64,000 nt of DNA from positions 310,585 through 374,584 of the forward strand of contig NZ_LN898219.1 of the NCBI RefSeq assembly GCF_001457815.1, read 5' to 3'. Positions 54,504 to 63,429 of the stretch are shown one piece after another. Both the position numbers and the translations under genes were made by a program. The notes below the pieces were generated by a model. It had not been told where the DNA came from. It ran no database searches and saw only the letters and a program-made list of their open reading frames with translations. The stretch is from Vitreoscilla massiliensis. Lineage in GTDB: Bacteria > Pseudomonadota > Gammaproteobacteria > Burkholderiales > Neisseriaceae. Numbering within the stretch: position 1 is the first letter of the stretch; every line of letters begins with the position of its first letter.

Positions 54504-55426
54504 ATGGATTTGTATCACTTAGATGGCCAAAACTTGCACACGTTAAAAGAACAGCCGTTCAAACTCGAAAAAGAAATGCAAGCGCTGTTTGAAGCCCATT
54601 TGCCACAATTGATGGGTTGGCAAGTAGTGAAGTCTGAATTTCGCTTGAAACAATTCCGTTTTGACACTTTGGCTTTTAATGTTGAAAAGCAGGCCTTTGT
54701 GGTGATTGAGTACAAACGCGATAAAAACCATAGCGTGGTTGATTAAGGTGTGGCGTATTTGAATGCGATGCTGGAATACAAAGACAGCTGCTGATGGAGT
54801 ATAACGAGCGCTTTACAGGCCGCTTATTGAAGCGCTGCGATGTGGATTGGAGCCAAACAAGAATCTTGTTTGTAGCCAATGTGTTTACGCCGTTTCAAAA
54901 ACAGGCGACCAATTTCAAGGATTTGGGCATAGGTTTGGCGGAGTTCAAACGCTATGAAAACGGTTTGTTAAGCTTGAACCTGATTGAGCGCGACAGCCAT
55001 GCACCTGAGTTGCCAAAACCGGATTATGCGGCTGAAACTCAAACCGTATCTGCATTGGACAAGGTTACCAAGGAAATTATGGTTTATGATGAGGCCTTCC
55101 ACTTAGACGGTAAAAGCAATGCTATGGTGGAACTATACGAACAATTTCGTGATGCGATTTTGAATTTGGACACGAATCTGCAATTGGATTATACCAAGCT
55201 GTATGTGGCATTTAAAAAAGACAAATCCAATTGTGTGGACATTGCGGTGCTAAAAAACAGTTTGAAACTGTGGCTCAATGCCCGTTGGGGCAGCTTGAAC
55301 GATGCACGGGGTTTGTTTCGAGATGTGAGCCAAGTTGGTCATCATGGCAATGGTGATTACCAAGTACAGGTGAGCAATAACGATGATTTGGAATATGTCT
55401 TAAGCGTGGTGAAGCAGGTTTTGTAA
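54504..55426 (+). pseudogene. Broken nuclease-like gene with C-terminal DUF5655
   Basis: The N-terminal part (54504-54746) carries a PD-(D/E)XK-type pattern (FDTLAFN ... VVIEYKRDKN) and stops at an in-frame TAA (54744) where a Gln codon is expected. After about 40 bases the frame shifts by two and the protein resumes from about 54794 through 55426, ending in a DUF5655 region (YTKLYVAFKKDKSN ... GHHGNGDYQV). So it has at least a nonsense and a frameshift change. Such proteins are often restriction or defence related. One uptake repeat lies inside (54812-54825). Confidence 0.8.
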
Positions 55427-55461
55427 GGCTGGGCCTAGTAAACTGGGGGGTGATTTAAAAT

Positions 55462-55680
55462 GCTTATATTGAGCGTTATAACCGTACCGTTAGGTATGGA
55501 TTGTTAAATCAGTATTTGTTTAAGAATTTGGAAGAGATTCAGGATGGTGCCACCCGTTGTTTATGGTTTTAAAATCATGAAAGATACCCATCAAGCCAAT
55601 GGTGGTAAGCCATTGCTGACGGGTTTTGATTCTACTGAAACCTGCCATTAAATATGGGAGGATTACTGCTACGGATTTTC
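55462..55680 (+). pseudogene. IS3-family transposase remnant (OrfB C-terminus)
   Basis: Translating from 55462 gives AYIERYNRTVRYG then LNQYLF and LEEIQDGATRCLW, the conserved tail of IS3-family OrfB, then several stop codons, with NHER still readable. Ends with GGGAGGATTAC, resembling an IS3 element terminus. No rest of the element is present. Confidence 0.75.
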
Positions 55681-56569
55681 TCAGTTTTTCATTGCATTGG
55701 TTAAAGTGCTAACATTGTGACGCATCAATCCCCAGTAGTTTTGTGACGAGCCTCTGATACTTAATGCATCTGCATATAAGGTTCCTTTAGTGTTAACCTT
55801 TGCTTCTTTGGCAATTTGCTGCACAATTCTTGGATTAACCATATTCTCAATTAGCAATGCTTTGATTTGTTCTTGCTTAATTTGCTGTATCAGTGATGCG
55901 ATAGTTGCGGCACTGGCAGTATCATGTGTAGATACTCCTTGTGGTGAATAAAATTTAATTTTGTAGCGATTTCCTAAATAGGCGAAGGAATCGTGAGCAG
56001 TCATGGCTTTACGTTTAGCCACGGGCACCATTTGAAATTGAGACTGAGTCCAAACATGCAATTGGTTCAGCTTTGTTTGATAGTCTTTTAAGCGATTCAA
56101 ATAGTATTCCTTACCCTGTGGGTCTATGCTGATTAAAGCATTGGTGATATTACGCGAGTAAGTTTGCATTAAAATGGGATCGTGCCACACATGTGGGTCG
56201 TATGCGCCATGGTCATGTTGTTCACTATGATGTTCATGGGACACAATAGGTAAAGCCTTAATTCCAGCTGTTGCGTTCACAATTTTTTTGCCACTATTTT
56301 GAACAGCACGACGAATATCAGCACGCTCAAAACCTAAACCATTCATGATAATTAGTTTGGCAGATTGGATTTTTTTTCACATCTTGGCTTTGTAATTGAT
56401 AAGTATGAGCATCCTGATCGGCTCCAATTAGCGTGATAACTTTAACACGCTCACCACCCAGTTCTTTGGATACATCTCCCAAAATGCTGAAACTACTCAA
56501 TACATTGATAGGATTTGCAAAAAGGTTGGTACTTACTAGCAGTGCAGCCAAGGTCAAAATTTTGTTCAT
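55681..56569 (-). pseudogene. znuA: ZnuA-type zinc-binding protein, frameshifted
   Basis: Two pieces: an N-terminal one from ATG 56569 (signal peptide MNKILTLAALLVSTNLFA, then VLSSFSILGDV) and a C-terminal one (55681-56346) with a His-rich metal loop (EHHSEQHDH), DPHVWHDP and AHDSFAYLG. They are joined in frame if the run of 8 T at 56370-56377 (A on the coding strand) is shortened by one. Family: periplasmic zinc/manganese binding protein of an ABC importer; no permease or ATPase is adjacent. Phase-variable tract, decay or a base-calling error are possible. Confidence 0.8.
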
Positions 56570-56593
56570 TGCTTTGCTTTCTTTTAAAAATGA

Positions 56594-56607
56594 TATGTTA
56601 TAACATA
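56594..56607. promoter_or_regulatory. Zur-like operator between znuA and the DUF4198 gene
   Basis: TATGTTATAACATA, a perfect 14-base palindrome in the divergent promoter region. It matches the TGTTATA...TATAACA pattern of Zur (zinc uptake regulator) boxes. This suggests both flanking genes are induced under zinc shortage. Confidence 0.6.
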
Positions 56608-56643
56608 ACTAATCAGTCGTTCAATAAAACAATGGAACAAAAA

Positions 56644-57447
56644 ATGAAAAATATTTTGAAATGGAATCTATTAACTGGACTATTATTTAGTACGCAAGTA
56701 TGGTCACATGAGGTTTGGGTCGATGCCGAACACATACATTCAGGGGAAGTTTTACAAGCTGCTATCGGATATGGGCATTTTCCTAAGTTGGAGAAAATTG
56801 CCTCTGATAGATTAGGTATTTTTGCACCGATGCAGTTGGTGGGTAAAAATGGTATACAAACTCTAAAACAAAAAGGTGAGAACTATCAGTATGAGAGTGA
56901 ACTACCCTTACAAGAAGGCTCATACTTGGTTTTAGGGACTTACAAGCCGACTTTTTGGTCAGAAAATAATTCTGGTTGGAGGCAGCAATCATTGAGGCAA
57001 ATGCTCGATGCTAAATACTGTGAACAATCAGCCATGTATGCTAAACATGTCTTGAATGTGGGTCATGGTAGAACAGATAATGACGTGTTAACACGGGCAG
57101 TTGGTCAAGTGTTGGAAATTGTTCCGTTGATTAACCCTCAGACTGTTCAAGTTGGCGAGCCTTTACCAGTGAAAGTTTTATTTAAAGGAGAGCCACTAAG
57201 TAATGTCACATTGGTTGCGACCTTTAAAGGCTTTACTGAAAGAGACCTAAATGACCATAATCATACTCTTGAGCCTCAAGCCTTTTCTCATCAAACTAAT
57301 TCTCAAGGGATAGTAGATATTATTCCTTTACGTGAGGGGTATTGGAAAGCCAAAGTTATACATAAAGCCGATTTTGTACCACAATCAGAGTGTAATAAAT
57401 TGGCGACTTATGCCACGTTAACTTTTCATATTGGTTCTGAGCATTAA
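56644..57447 (+). CDS. Secreted DUF4198 protein, possible metal-uptake helper
   Basis: About 267 residues. ATG 56644 with GGAA upstream gives a signal peptide (MKNILKWNLLTGLLFSTQVWS) and a mature start SHEVWVDAE typical of DUF4198, a family found with nickel/cobalt or zinc uptake genes. Repeated His-containing loops (DLNDHNHTLE) may bind metal. Divergent from frameshifted znuA over a Zur-like site. Followed by 600 bases with IS and RNA signals but no long gene. Confidence 0.75.
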   Translation: MKNILKWNLLTGLLFSTQVWSHEVWVDAEHIHSGEVLQAAIGYGHFPKLEKIASDRLGIFAPMQLVGKNGIQTLKQKGENYQYESELPLQEGSYLVLGTYKPTFWSENNSGWRQQSLRQMLDAKYCEQSAMYAKHVLNVGHGRTDNDVLTRAVGQVLEIVPLINPQTVQVGEPLPVKVLFKGEPLSNVTLVATFKGFTERDLNDHNHTLEPQAFSHQTNSQGIVDIIPLREGYWKAKVIHKADFVPQSECNKLATYATLTFHIGSEH

Positions 57448-57538
57448 ATTGATTGAAATAGTGAAGTGCTATAAAAAGAATGCTAATCTTAGATATGTAT
57501 ATTAAATTTTAGGGTGAATCGACCTGACTGTCCTAGAT

Positions 57539-57562
57539 GAGCCTGTCCTGAATTTTGTGTAA
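57539..57562 (+). repeat. IS256-like terminal inverted repeat (left)
   Basis: GAGCCTGT, six bases, TTTTGTGTAA (57539-57562). The inverted partner is at 62308-62331. No IS256 transposase lies beside it. Confidence 0.6.
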
Positions 57563-57779
57563 GTGATACCTGCAACAACAGTTCTATCAATTTATTTTGT
57601 TTGTACTGACTAAGGCGGTTTTTTCTCATAGGGCTATTCTAACCTTAAGTTGAATATTCCTAGTTATCTAGTACAGCTCCAATACTTTTATTAAATAAAT
57701 GTCATCCCCACCCTGCATTAGCACAAAGACGCTTCAAAATGTGACTTAATTAAGGGATGAAATTCTCACTAACAGCTGC

Positions 57780-57914
57780 AATGAGCGACATTAATATGAA
57801 TAGCAACCTATCCAGCCATCAGCTAAGTTGAACTAATCTTAGCATGCCTAGTCACAAGGCTTCAATTGCTCTCCTTTGGCTCCAATTTAGCCGCCCTGTT
57901 TGGGCGGCTTTTTT
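57780..57914 (+). ncRNA. Candidate small RNA ending in a strong terminator
   Basis: No gene ends just upstream of a perfect terminator (GCCGCCC 57890-57896, loop TGTTT, GGGCGGC 57902-57908, six T to 57914). Before it lies a pyrimidine-rich single-stranded-looking stretch (GCTCTCCTTTGGCTCC) resembling the anti-Shine-Dalgarno region of the Neisseria sibling sRNAs. A possible -10 TAATAT at about 57791. The 5' end is a guess. Confidence 0.4.
57890..57914 (+). terminator. Strong factor-independent terminator
   Basis: Seven-bp all-GC stem GCCGCCC/GGGCGGC with loop TGTTT and six T. It belongs to the candidate small RNA described above. Confidence 0.85.
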
Positions 57915-58049
57915 ATCTACTACTTCGAACTTAGCTATTAGCCTCTAATTATTAAGTTGTTGCAAAGTGAAAATATTTACGTTAATTATAGTTTACACTT
58001 GGACATGTAATAATTTAATATGCTATTAGCATAAAATAGAGGTGTTTTA

Positions 58050-58280
58050 ATGATTAAGGTTAAAAATTATTCCGGTTATGAGCTTATTCAATTACGCCAA
58101 ACTTTAAAAATGAACCAAACGGAATTTTGGTCGGCAGTTAATGTTACCCAACCTGGTGGCTCTAGATACGAAAGTGGCCATACTGCACCTGATCAAGTAT
58201 TGATATTGATTGAATTAGTACATGAACTAAATCTTGATTTAAGTACTTCTGCGAAGCGTTCAAAATTGTCTGTAAAGTAA
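58050..58280 (+). CDS. Small XRE-like helix-turn-helix protein
   Basis: 76 residues with GAGG ribosome site nine bases upstream. The region ELIQLRQTLKMNQTEFWSAV to VNVTQPGGSRYESG is a Cro/C1-type HTH with a WSAVNVTQPGGSRYE recognition part. It is compact and lacks a sensor domain, so a small regulator, possibly of a lost toxin-antitoxin or phage module. No partner gene is intact. Confidence 0.75.
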   Translation: MIKVKNYSGYELIQLRQTLKMNQTEFWSAVNVTQPGGSRYESGHTAPDQVLILIELVHELNLDLSTSAKRSKLSVK

Positions 58281-58374
58281 CGCTAAAACATTTTAATACT
58301 TTGCAATTTATATTGCATTGCATCAAAATTAGTTAGTCGACCTTGAATAAATCATTTCAAGCGCAGCGGCTGGA

Positions 58375-58950
58375 TTATATATTGATGTGGTCAGCATCGT
58401 ACAATATCGCATGGATGGCATCGCTCAGCTGGCCTTTAAGCCAGTTGTGATTGAGTTTTTCATCAGACTTTATGTGCCCAATAGTCGGTTCTATCGCACT
58501 GTGGCGTTTGATCTTGGCTCTTAGGCCACGGATGATGCCTCGTCTGATCTGAATGCAGTATCCAGACCCATTCTGCAATGGCACTTTTGTAGCCTTGGTC
58601 CGCCACCACTGTATGTATACGTATGTGGTTGAGTCGTTGCGATTGCGCTAAAGATGAACCAATGTGTGGCCATCGTAAGGATTGTCTGGCATGGCACAAG
58701 TACTCAGTAAAAAGCCCTCTTTCAGTGTCGTGGTCAGAGACATTTTGACGTAAACACTTAGGGATTGCAGGTCTTGCCTTTGCTGATGAATTCCACTTCC
58801 GGTACATTTAGGGCATACAGTTTGTTTTTGTCTTAGCATTGTTAGGCGAGGATGCGCTGGGTCAGTGTCTAAAGGTCATCCAAATGTTGGCGAGCTGGTT
58901 CTGTCAGAGTTTCTTTTTGCCAGTTTAGCTCCCGCTAAATGCGACTAACA
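58375..58950 (-). pseudogene. IS5-family DDE transposase remnant
   Basis: Fragments of a DDE_Tnp_1/IS5-type protein readable in different frames: YALNVPEVEF, NPYDGHTL, VVADQGYKSA, then RHSAIEPTIGHIK and NWLKGQLSDAIHA. Several stops and frameshifts break it, and no complete copy remains. Confidence 0.75.
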
Positions 58951-59079
58951 TGTGAACAAAGTGGATGCAATATATTGTTCATGTCTTTATTGTTTGGTGT
59001 GTGAGTAACGATTCACTTGCACTGCCAATCTGTGCTCTCGGTTGTAGTTCTTGTAATGACCTAGCACTTTCTGCATAAG

Positions 59080-59718
59080 TCACAAGCTTAATGCATAGGC
59101 CTCAGCAGGGGTTTTCATGCCCAGTGCTTGGTGAGGTCGGACTTCATTGTAAAACTGTATCCAATCACTTAACACTCGATTGGCATGCTGCAAACTTTCA
59201 AAGCGGTGACGGTACACACACTGTTCTTTGATGGTTCGGATTAAGCGTTCCACTATTCCATTTTGTTGAGGAGAATGTGGCGTGATGAATTCCTGCTGTA
59301 GCCCATAGCTTTTGACCAATGCTGTGTATTTACGACTGGTAAACACCAAGCCATTATCTGAACGCAGCAAGAACCGCTCAGGTACTTTACCCAAGCAGCG
59401 AAAGCGGTTAATCAAAGCGTGTTCCAGTGCACTGACAGCAGTGCTGGCTTTACCTGTTTTGGAAAGCTGCCAACCCAATAACTCACGGGTATTGCAGTCC
59501 ATCACCAAAGCCAGGCTTAGCCAACCATCTGGGCCACCCCAAACCCGGCACAAATCAGTAGACCAATGCTGATTCGGCTCTTGGGCTTTAGATGGCACCG
59601 CTTGTATGCGTGGTCTGCGGCCTACGGAGCGCTTGCGGACTTGCTAACCTTTGAGTTGAAACACCTGTTGCACCGTGTTCTTGTTCCAATGGAGGCAGCC
59701 ATCAGCTTTTATCAGGTT
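59080..59718 (-). pseudogene. IS3-family transposase OrfB remnant
   Basis: The integrase core is readable from GTG 59598 through 59080 with all three acidic residues (STDLCRVW, RSDNGLVF, NGIVERL). Upstream the same frame continues (CLHWNKNTVQQVFQLKG) but is interrupted by TAG at about 59644 where Trp is expected. N-terminal part and terminal repeats are missing. Confidence 0.8.
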
Positions 59719-59823
59719 AAAAGCAAAGATCCATTACGTAATTTGATGCACACTCACGTCAAATTACGGCCACCTAAACAAAGGTAAAACGACAAAAATT
59801 TTAGCTACTAAAATTTTGATGTT

Positions 59824-60476
59824 TTGATGGGGGAGATTGTGCTCGATGCGTTATTCAACTTTAAGCTCACAAGTTTGGTCTCCGTACATCACTTACACCA
59901 GAGCCCCAGGTCAGGATATTCAAATTGCTTTTTTCTTAAAGCTATTTTTAAGCAAGACCAGATGTTGAATGCTGATATGGAGCAGGTTTCAATTGAAGCG
60001 ACTTATGTCCAAGCGCATCAAAGTAGTGCAGGCACGGCTGGTGGAGACTGTCAATGTATTGCCAAAAGTATCGGCGGCAACGGCTCAAAAATACACTTGG
60101 TTGTCGATGCTCATAGCAATCCAGTTGAATTTATTGTCGGTGATGGTGTTACGCATGACATTAAAATAGCGCCTGCATTACTTGAGCTCTTAGACTTAAA
60201 AGACACTGAGTTCTTAAATGCAGACAAAGGCCATGACTTTGAAACCTTTAGAAAGCTCATTCATTCTAGTGAGATTCATACCGATATTCCACGAAAGAAA
60301 AATGCCAAAACCAGTAATGGACATATGGACTGGTTGATTTATCAGGCTAATATGTGGTTGAAAATACATTTGCCAGTTTAAAGCATCAACGAGCATTATC
60401 TAGCCGCTATAACAAATTGCTAAACAGCTATATTGGAACAGTTGCACTTACTTGTGGGCTGATTTAGTTGAAATTA
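59824..60476 (+). pseudogene. IS5-family transposase remnant
   Basis: Open segment with EATYVQAHQSSAG, GGNGSKIHLVVDAHSNP and DADKGHD-like NADKGHDFETF, the DDE core of IS5-type transposases. Near 60355 the frame changes: the tail (ENTFASLKHQRALSSRYNK) lies in another frame. A small palindrome AAAATTTTA/TAAAATTTT precedes it at about 59797. Confidence 0.8.
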
Positions 60477-60702
60477 TGAATGTTCAACAGACCCTAAATA
60501 TTTCATTGCCGATAATTCTTGTAACTCTGCCAAGGAAGATCCATTATGTTGTGCTGCATTAATTTATAATGATAAGATGTAAGCACCTACTAGCTCTCCT
60601 TAAATTGATAGTAGGTTTTATGCTTGGCCTCCTATATTGGCTTAAAAACTTAGGGAGCTTGGTCAGCTACTCAGTACGACTATTAAAGTTAGAAAGACCT
60701 TC

Positions 60703-60734
60703 AAAAGCCCATTGTGTACGAGCAGTGGGCTTTT
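60703..60734 (+). terminator. Weak terminator-like hairpin
   Basis: AAAAGCCCA (60703-60711), 14-base loop, TGGGCTTTT (60726-60734) then GTTTGTTT. Nothing else was found in the AT-rich gap 60477-61069. Confidence 0.5.
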
Positions 60735-61069
60735 GTTTGTTTGGCGTATACAACTATTGTCATAATATTGTTGTTTTATTTAAAATCAATTGTTTAAAAA
60801 ATATAACTTATTAAGGTGAATATTTTTGAGTGTGAATCAAAATTGTAATTTCATCTATTATAAAATACTGAGTAAAAATTTAAGTTACAAAATATACAAC
60901 AAATTGCTGCATATTTGAGTAATTAATTTTTTAATCTTTTCATACCTTTATCATTTATTTGATGATGGTGTATTAATTTGTATCAAATTTTACTCATTCA
61001 ATCTTGAAGGTAATGTTTGTGTTTAAGATAATGCATGTTCATTTACAATAAATAAATAAGGAATTTATA

Positions 61070-61426
61070 ATGAATTATAATGAATCAATTCAACAGTTGT
61101 TGAAAACAGATGGCGCATTGGCTGCGGCAGTTGTGGATTACTCAAGTGGTATGTTGCTGGCAGGAGGAGGCTCAACAAGTATTGATTTAGAGATTGCAGC
61201 TGCAGGTAACACTGAAGTTTTGCGAGCTAAAATGAAAACAATGCAGTTATTGAATTTAAAAGATTCAATTGATGATATTTTGATCACATTGGGTGAGCAA
61301 TATCATTTATTGCGTCCAGTTAATAAGCAGGATGGCTTATGTTTATACTTCGTACTAGATAAAACAAAATCAAATCTAGCTCTTGCACGCCGTGCTTTGG
61401 TTGAAGTGGAGAAAGTAATTAAATAA
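61070..61426 (+). CDS. Roadblock/LC7-like small protein
   Basis: 118 residues. Pattern ALAAAVVDYSSGMLLAGG near residue 15 followed by a helix and DDILITLGEQYHLLRPV resembles roadblock/LC7 domains, which modulate NTPases and appear in Neisseriaceae as stand-alone proteins. Homology is inferred from pattern alone. AAGGA 61058-61062 supports the start. No GTPase gene is adjacent. Confidence 0.6.
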   Translation: MNYNESIQQLLKTDGALAAAVVDYSSGMLLAGGGSTSIDLEIAAAGNTEVLRAKMKTMQLLNLKDSIDDILITLGEQYHLLRPVNKQDGLCLYFVLDKTKSNLALARRALVEVEKVIK

Positions 61427-61526
61427 TTATGCATATAAAAAGCCATGTGTATTTTAGAAGTATGTATGGCTTTTTAATTTGTTATTGCTAAAGACAATTT
61501 TCAATTAAATAAGGTGTAATGTATGA

Positions 61527-61931
61527 ATGAAAAATTCTTTTAAATTTGTTTGGATAAAAAGATTCAATTCTGATGGAAGCCTAAAACCAGTCAAAAATTG
61601 GGTTTTTATTGAAGTACCAAAAAATGTAACTTCCATAGTGTCGGAAATGACCCAGGATTGGGAATTCAAAGAATATCAGATGACCACTTTTGACTTTGAC
61701 TACTATAAATGGCAAAAACACACAGGAATAACTGCAGCCATTGAGTGGCTAGATGATCAAAGAGGGGATGGGTGGTTTTATTTTGAGGATGGCCATTATC
61801 CCAACTTAAACGAACAGGTGTTGATATTTGATGGGAATTCTTATTTGGTGCATTTATTTGAAGAAGAGATGAAAGCTATCCCTCATGGTTTTAAATGCTG
61901 GTCTCCAATAATTAGCCCAAAATTTGTATAG
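61527..61931 (+). CDS. Hypothetical protein
   Basis: 134 residues; family unknown. Aromatic- and acid-rich (WEFKEYQMTTFDFDYYKW, DGWFYFEDGHYPN), no signal peptide or membrane segment. 100 bases after the roadblock-like gene on the same strand. Confidence 0.55.
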   Translation: MKNSFKFVWIKRFNSDGSLKPVKNWVFIEVPKNVTSIVSEMTQDWEFKEYQMTTFDFDYYKWQKHTGITAAIEWLDDQRGDGWFYFEDGHYPNLNEQVLIFDGNSYLVHLFEEEMKAIPHGFKCWSPIISPKFV

Positions 61932-62307
61932 AGAATATAAAGTCAACCTGTGACGTTGATCAGGAGTCTGTAGGATTCTGTCGCATTAAGCGCAATGCCT
62001 GCTATTATGGGTTTTCATCTTCCAAATAATGGTGACTGAAATGGATGGCGTTCAGCAATCATTCCAACGCTTATATTATCCAGTTGAAATTATCCTACCC
62101 CGTCTTCGGTGGTATGGTAATCCTCCCCTTTAAATAAATGCTGTAGATTCGACTGGTCAGCGCAACACCAATCCTAATTTTTATGTTAAAAGGATTGATA
62201 TGGTTTCCATATATGGAGCAAAGGCGACGATGATGAATCAGGATTGGAAATAGGCAGAGGCTTGGCGATAAACAACCATTTACGCGGTCATCTGTAACGA
62301 AGGTAGC

Positions 62308-62331
62308 TTACACAAAATAGCGTACAGGCTC
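62308..62331 (-). repeat. IS256-like terminal inverted repeat (right)
   Basis: On the minus strand GAGCCTGT, six bases, TTTTGTGTAA, 20 of 24 bases equal to the left copy at 57539 and in inverted orientation. It abuts the stop codon of the siderophore-interacting gene. The stretch 61932-62307 has no gene; GGTAATCCTCCCC near 62117 may be a second IS3-type end. Confidence 0.6.
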
Positions 62332-63429
62332 TTAGTGTTTACTCCAATAACCTTTGACTCGATTTTTTGTGCCCAGTAATTGATGGTTCTCACGCAAATA
62401 CTTGCGGATTTTTTTGGCTAAAGTGTTTTCAAGTGCTGCCCAGGCAGCATCAATGCTTGGTAGTGATTCAATGATATCAATGATTTCTTGAGCCAAAGAT
62501 GCACTGTTAGAGTCAATGTAGTAAAAACCAGTACCAGCAGGAGCATCCATCTGGTTGACATATGCTTGTTCAGCCTTGTCATATAATACATTGATTAAAA
62601 TAGGCGGAATTGGATTGTTCCAGTTCTCTAATAAAGCCAGCGCAGTTGGCAATGAGGTTTCATCCGCAATCAGCAAAGTTTGGCCTTGGTGTAAGTGATC
62701 TGTTGCTTCCGTGTAGTCAGAGGTACTGTGTATGATGTCACCTGTTTGCAGAGATTTTGCCCATTCGCCTCCAGCAGTAATGCCATGCAGATATACATCT
62801 ACCCATGCTACTTCACTTCCTTCACGATATTCCACCTTACGCAATGTGTAATACCGCATGTCTTTTACCATGGAGAGCATGATTTTCTCTCGCTTTTGCT
62901 GCGATAGATGTGGCAATACACGAATAAATATACGTTGGAGCAATCGGTGGATGAAGCTATTTTTTTCAGTGTGCGCATCAGGGCTAACATTGAGTACTTT
63001 CAAAGAAAATAGCCATGCAAAACCAGGTGCATTAGGTGGTAAGGGTTTATCTGTCTTTAAATACAGGCGCAACATGTGGGGGGTCACCATGGTTTGTTCC
63101 AGTACCTCAAAATACTGCTTTTGGGCGTGGTGTAAAGACTTACCTTGTTTCACCATGGCGCTGTGCGCCAAATAAAGGATTTGTTCTTCTAAATCACCTC
63201 TGAGTACAAACGGTATCCATACTTGTGTCGCAGCAGAATGTGTCGATTGAATAACTTCTAATATGCACCCTTCAACAAAAATATCTAAGAGTTTGGCAAT
63301 GGCAGCATCAGCATGTCCATGGGCTTGTGCGATGGCTAATAATTCGGCTTGATGGTCATCGTTTAAGTGGTCAATGATGTCTATTTTGGCATCAAGGTCA
63401 GTGATGGGGGTATGTTGTTTAAGATTCAT
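62332..63429 (-). CDS. Siderophore-interacting ferric reductase with N-terminal DUF2470
   Basis: 365 residues from ATG 63429. N-terminal DUF2470 region (about 10-90; DIIDHLNDDHQAELLAIAQAHG), then an FAD-binding SIP domain (about 105-240; TPHMLRLYLKT, MRYYTLRKVEYREG) and a C-terminal NAD-like domain (TLLIADETSLPTALALLENW). Releases iron from ferric siderophores in the cytosol. Overlaps the upstream MFS gene by about 11 bases, so translation is coupled. Confidence 0.88.
   Translation of the reverse strand: MNLKQHTPITDLDAKIDIIDHLNDDHQAELLAIAQAHGHADAAIAKLLDIFVEGCILEVIQSTHSAATQVWIPFVLRGDLEEQILYLAHSAMVKQGKSLHHAQKQYFEVLEQTMVTPHMLRLYLKTDKPLPPNAPGFAWLFSLKVLNVSPDAHTEKNSFIHRLLQRIFIRVLPHLSQQKREKIMLSMVKDMRYYTLRKVEYREGSEVAWVDVYLHGITAGGEWAKSLQTGDIIHSTSDYTEATDHLHQGQTLLIADETSLPTALALLENWNNPIPPILINVLYDKAEQAYVNQMDAPAGTGFYYIDSNSASLAQEIIDIIESLPSIDAAWAALENTLAKKIRKYLRENHQLLGTKNRVKGYWSKH

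Noticed and set aside
54504..54746. Intact 80-residue protein
   Set aside because: It continues in frame past the stop and then in a shifted frame into a DUF5655 segment, so it is one half of a broken gene.
60569..60814. 81-residue open frame in the AT-rich gap
   Set aside because: It runs through a terminator-like hairpin, lacks a ribosome site and has no recognised pattern.
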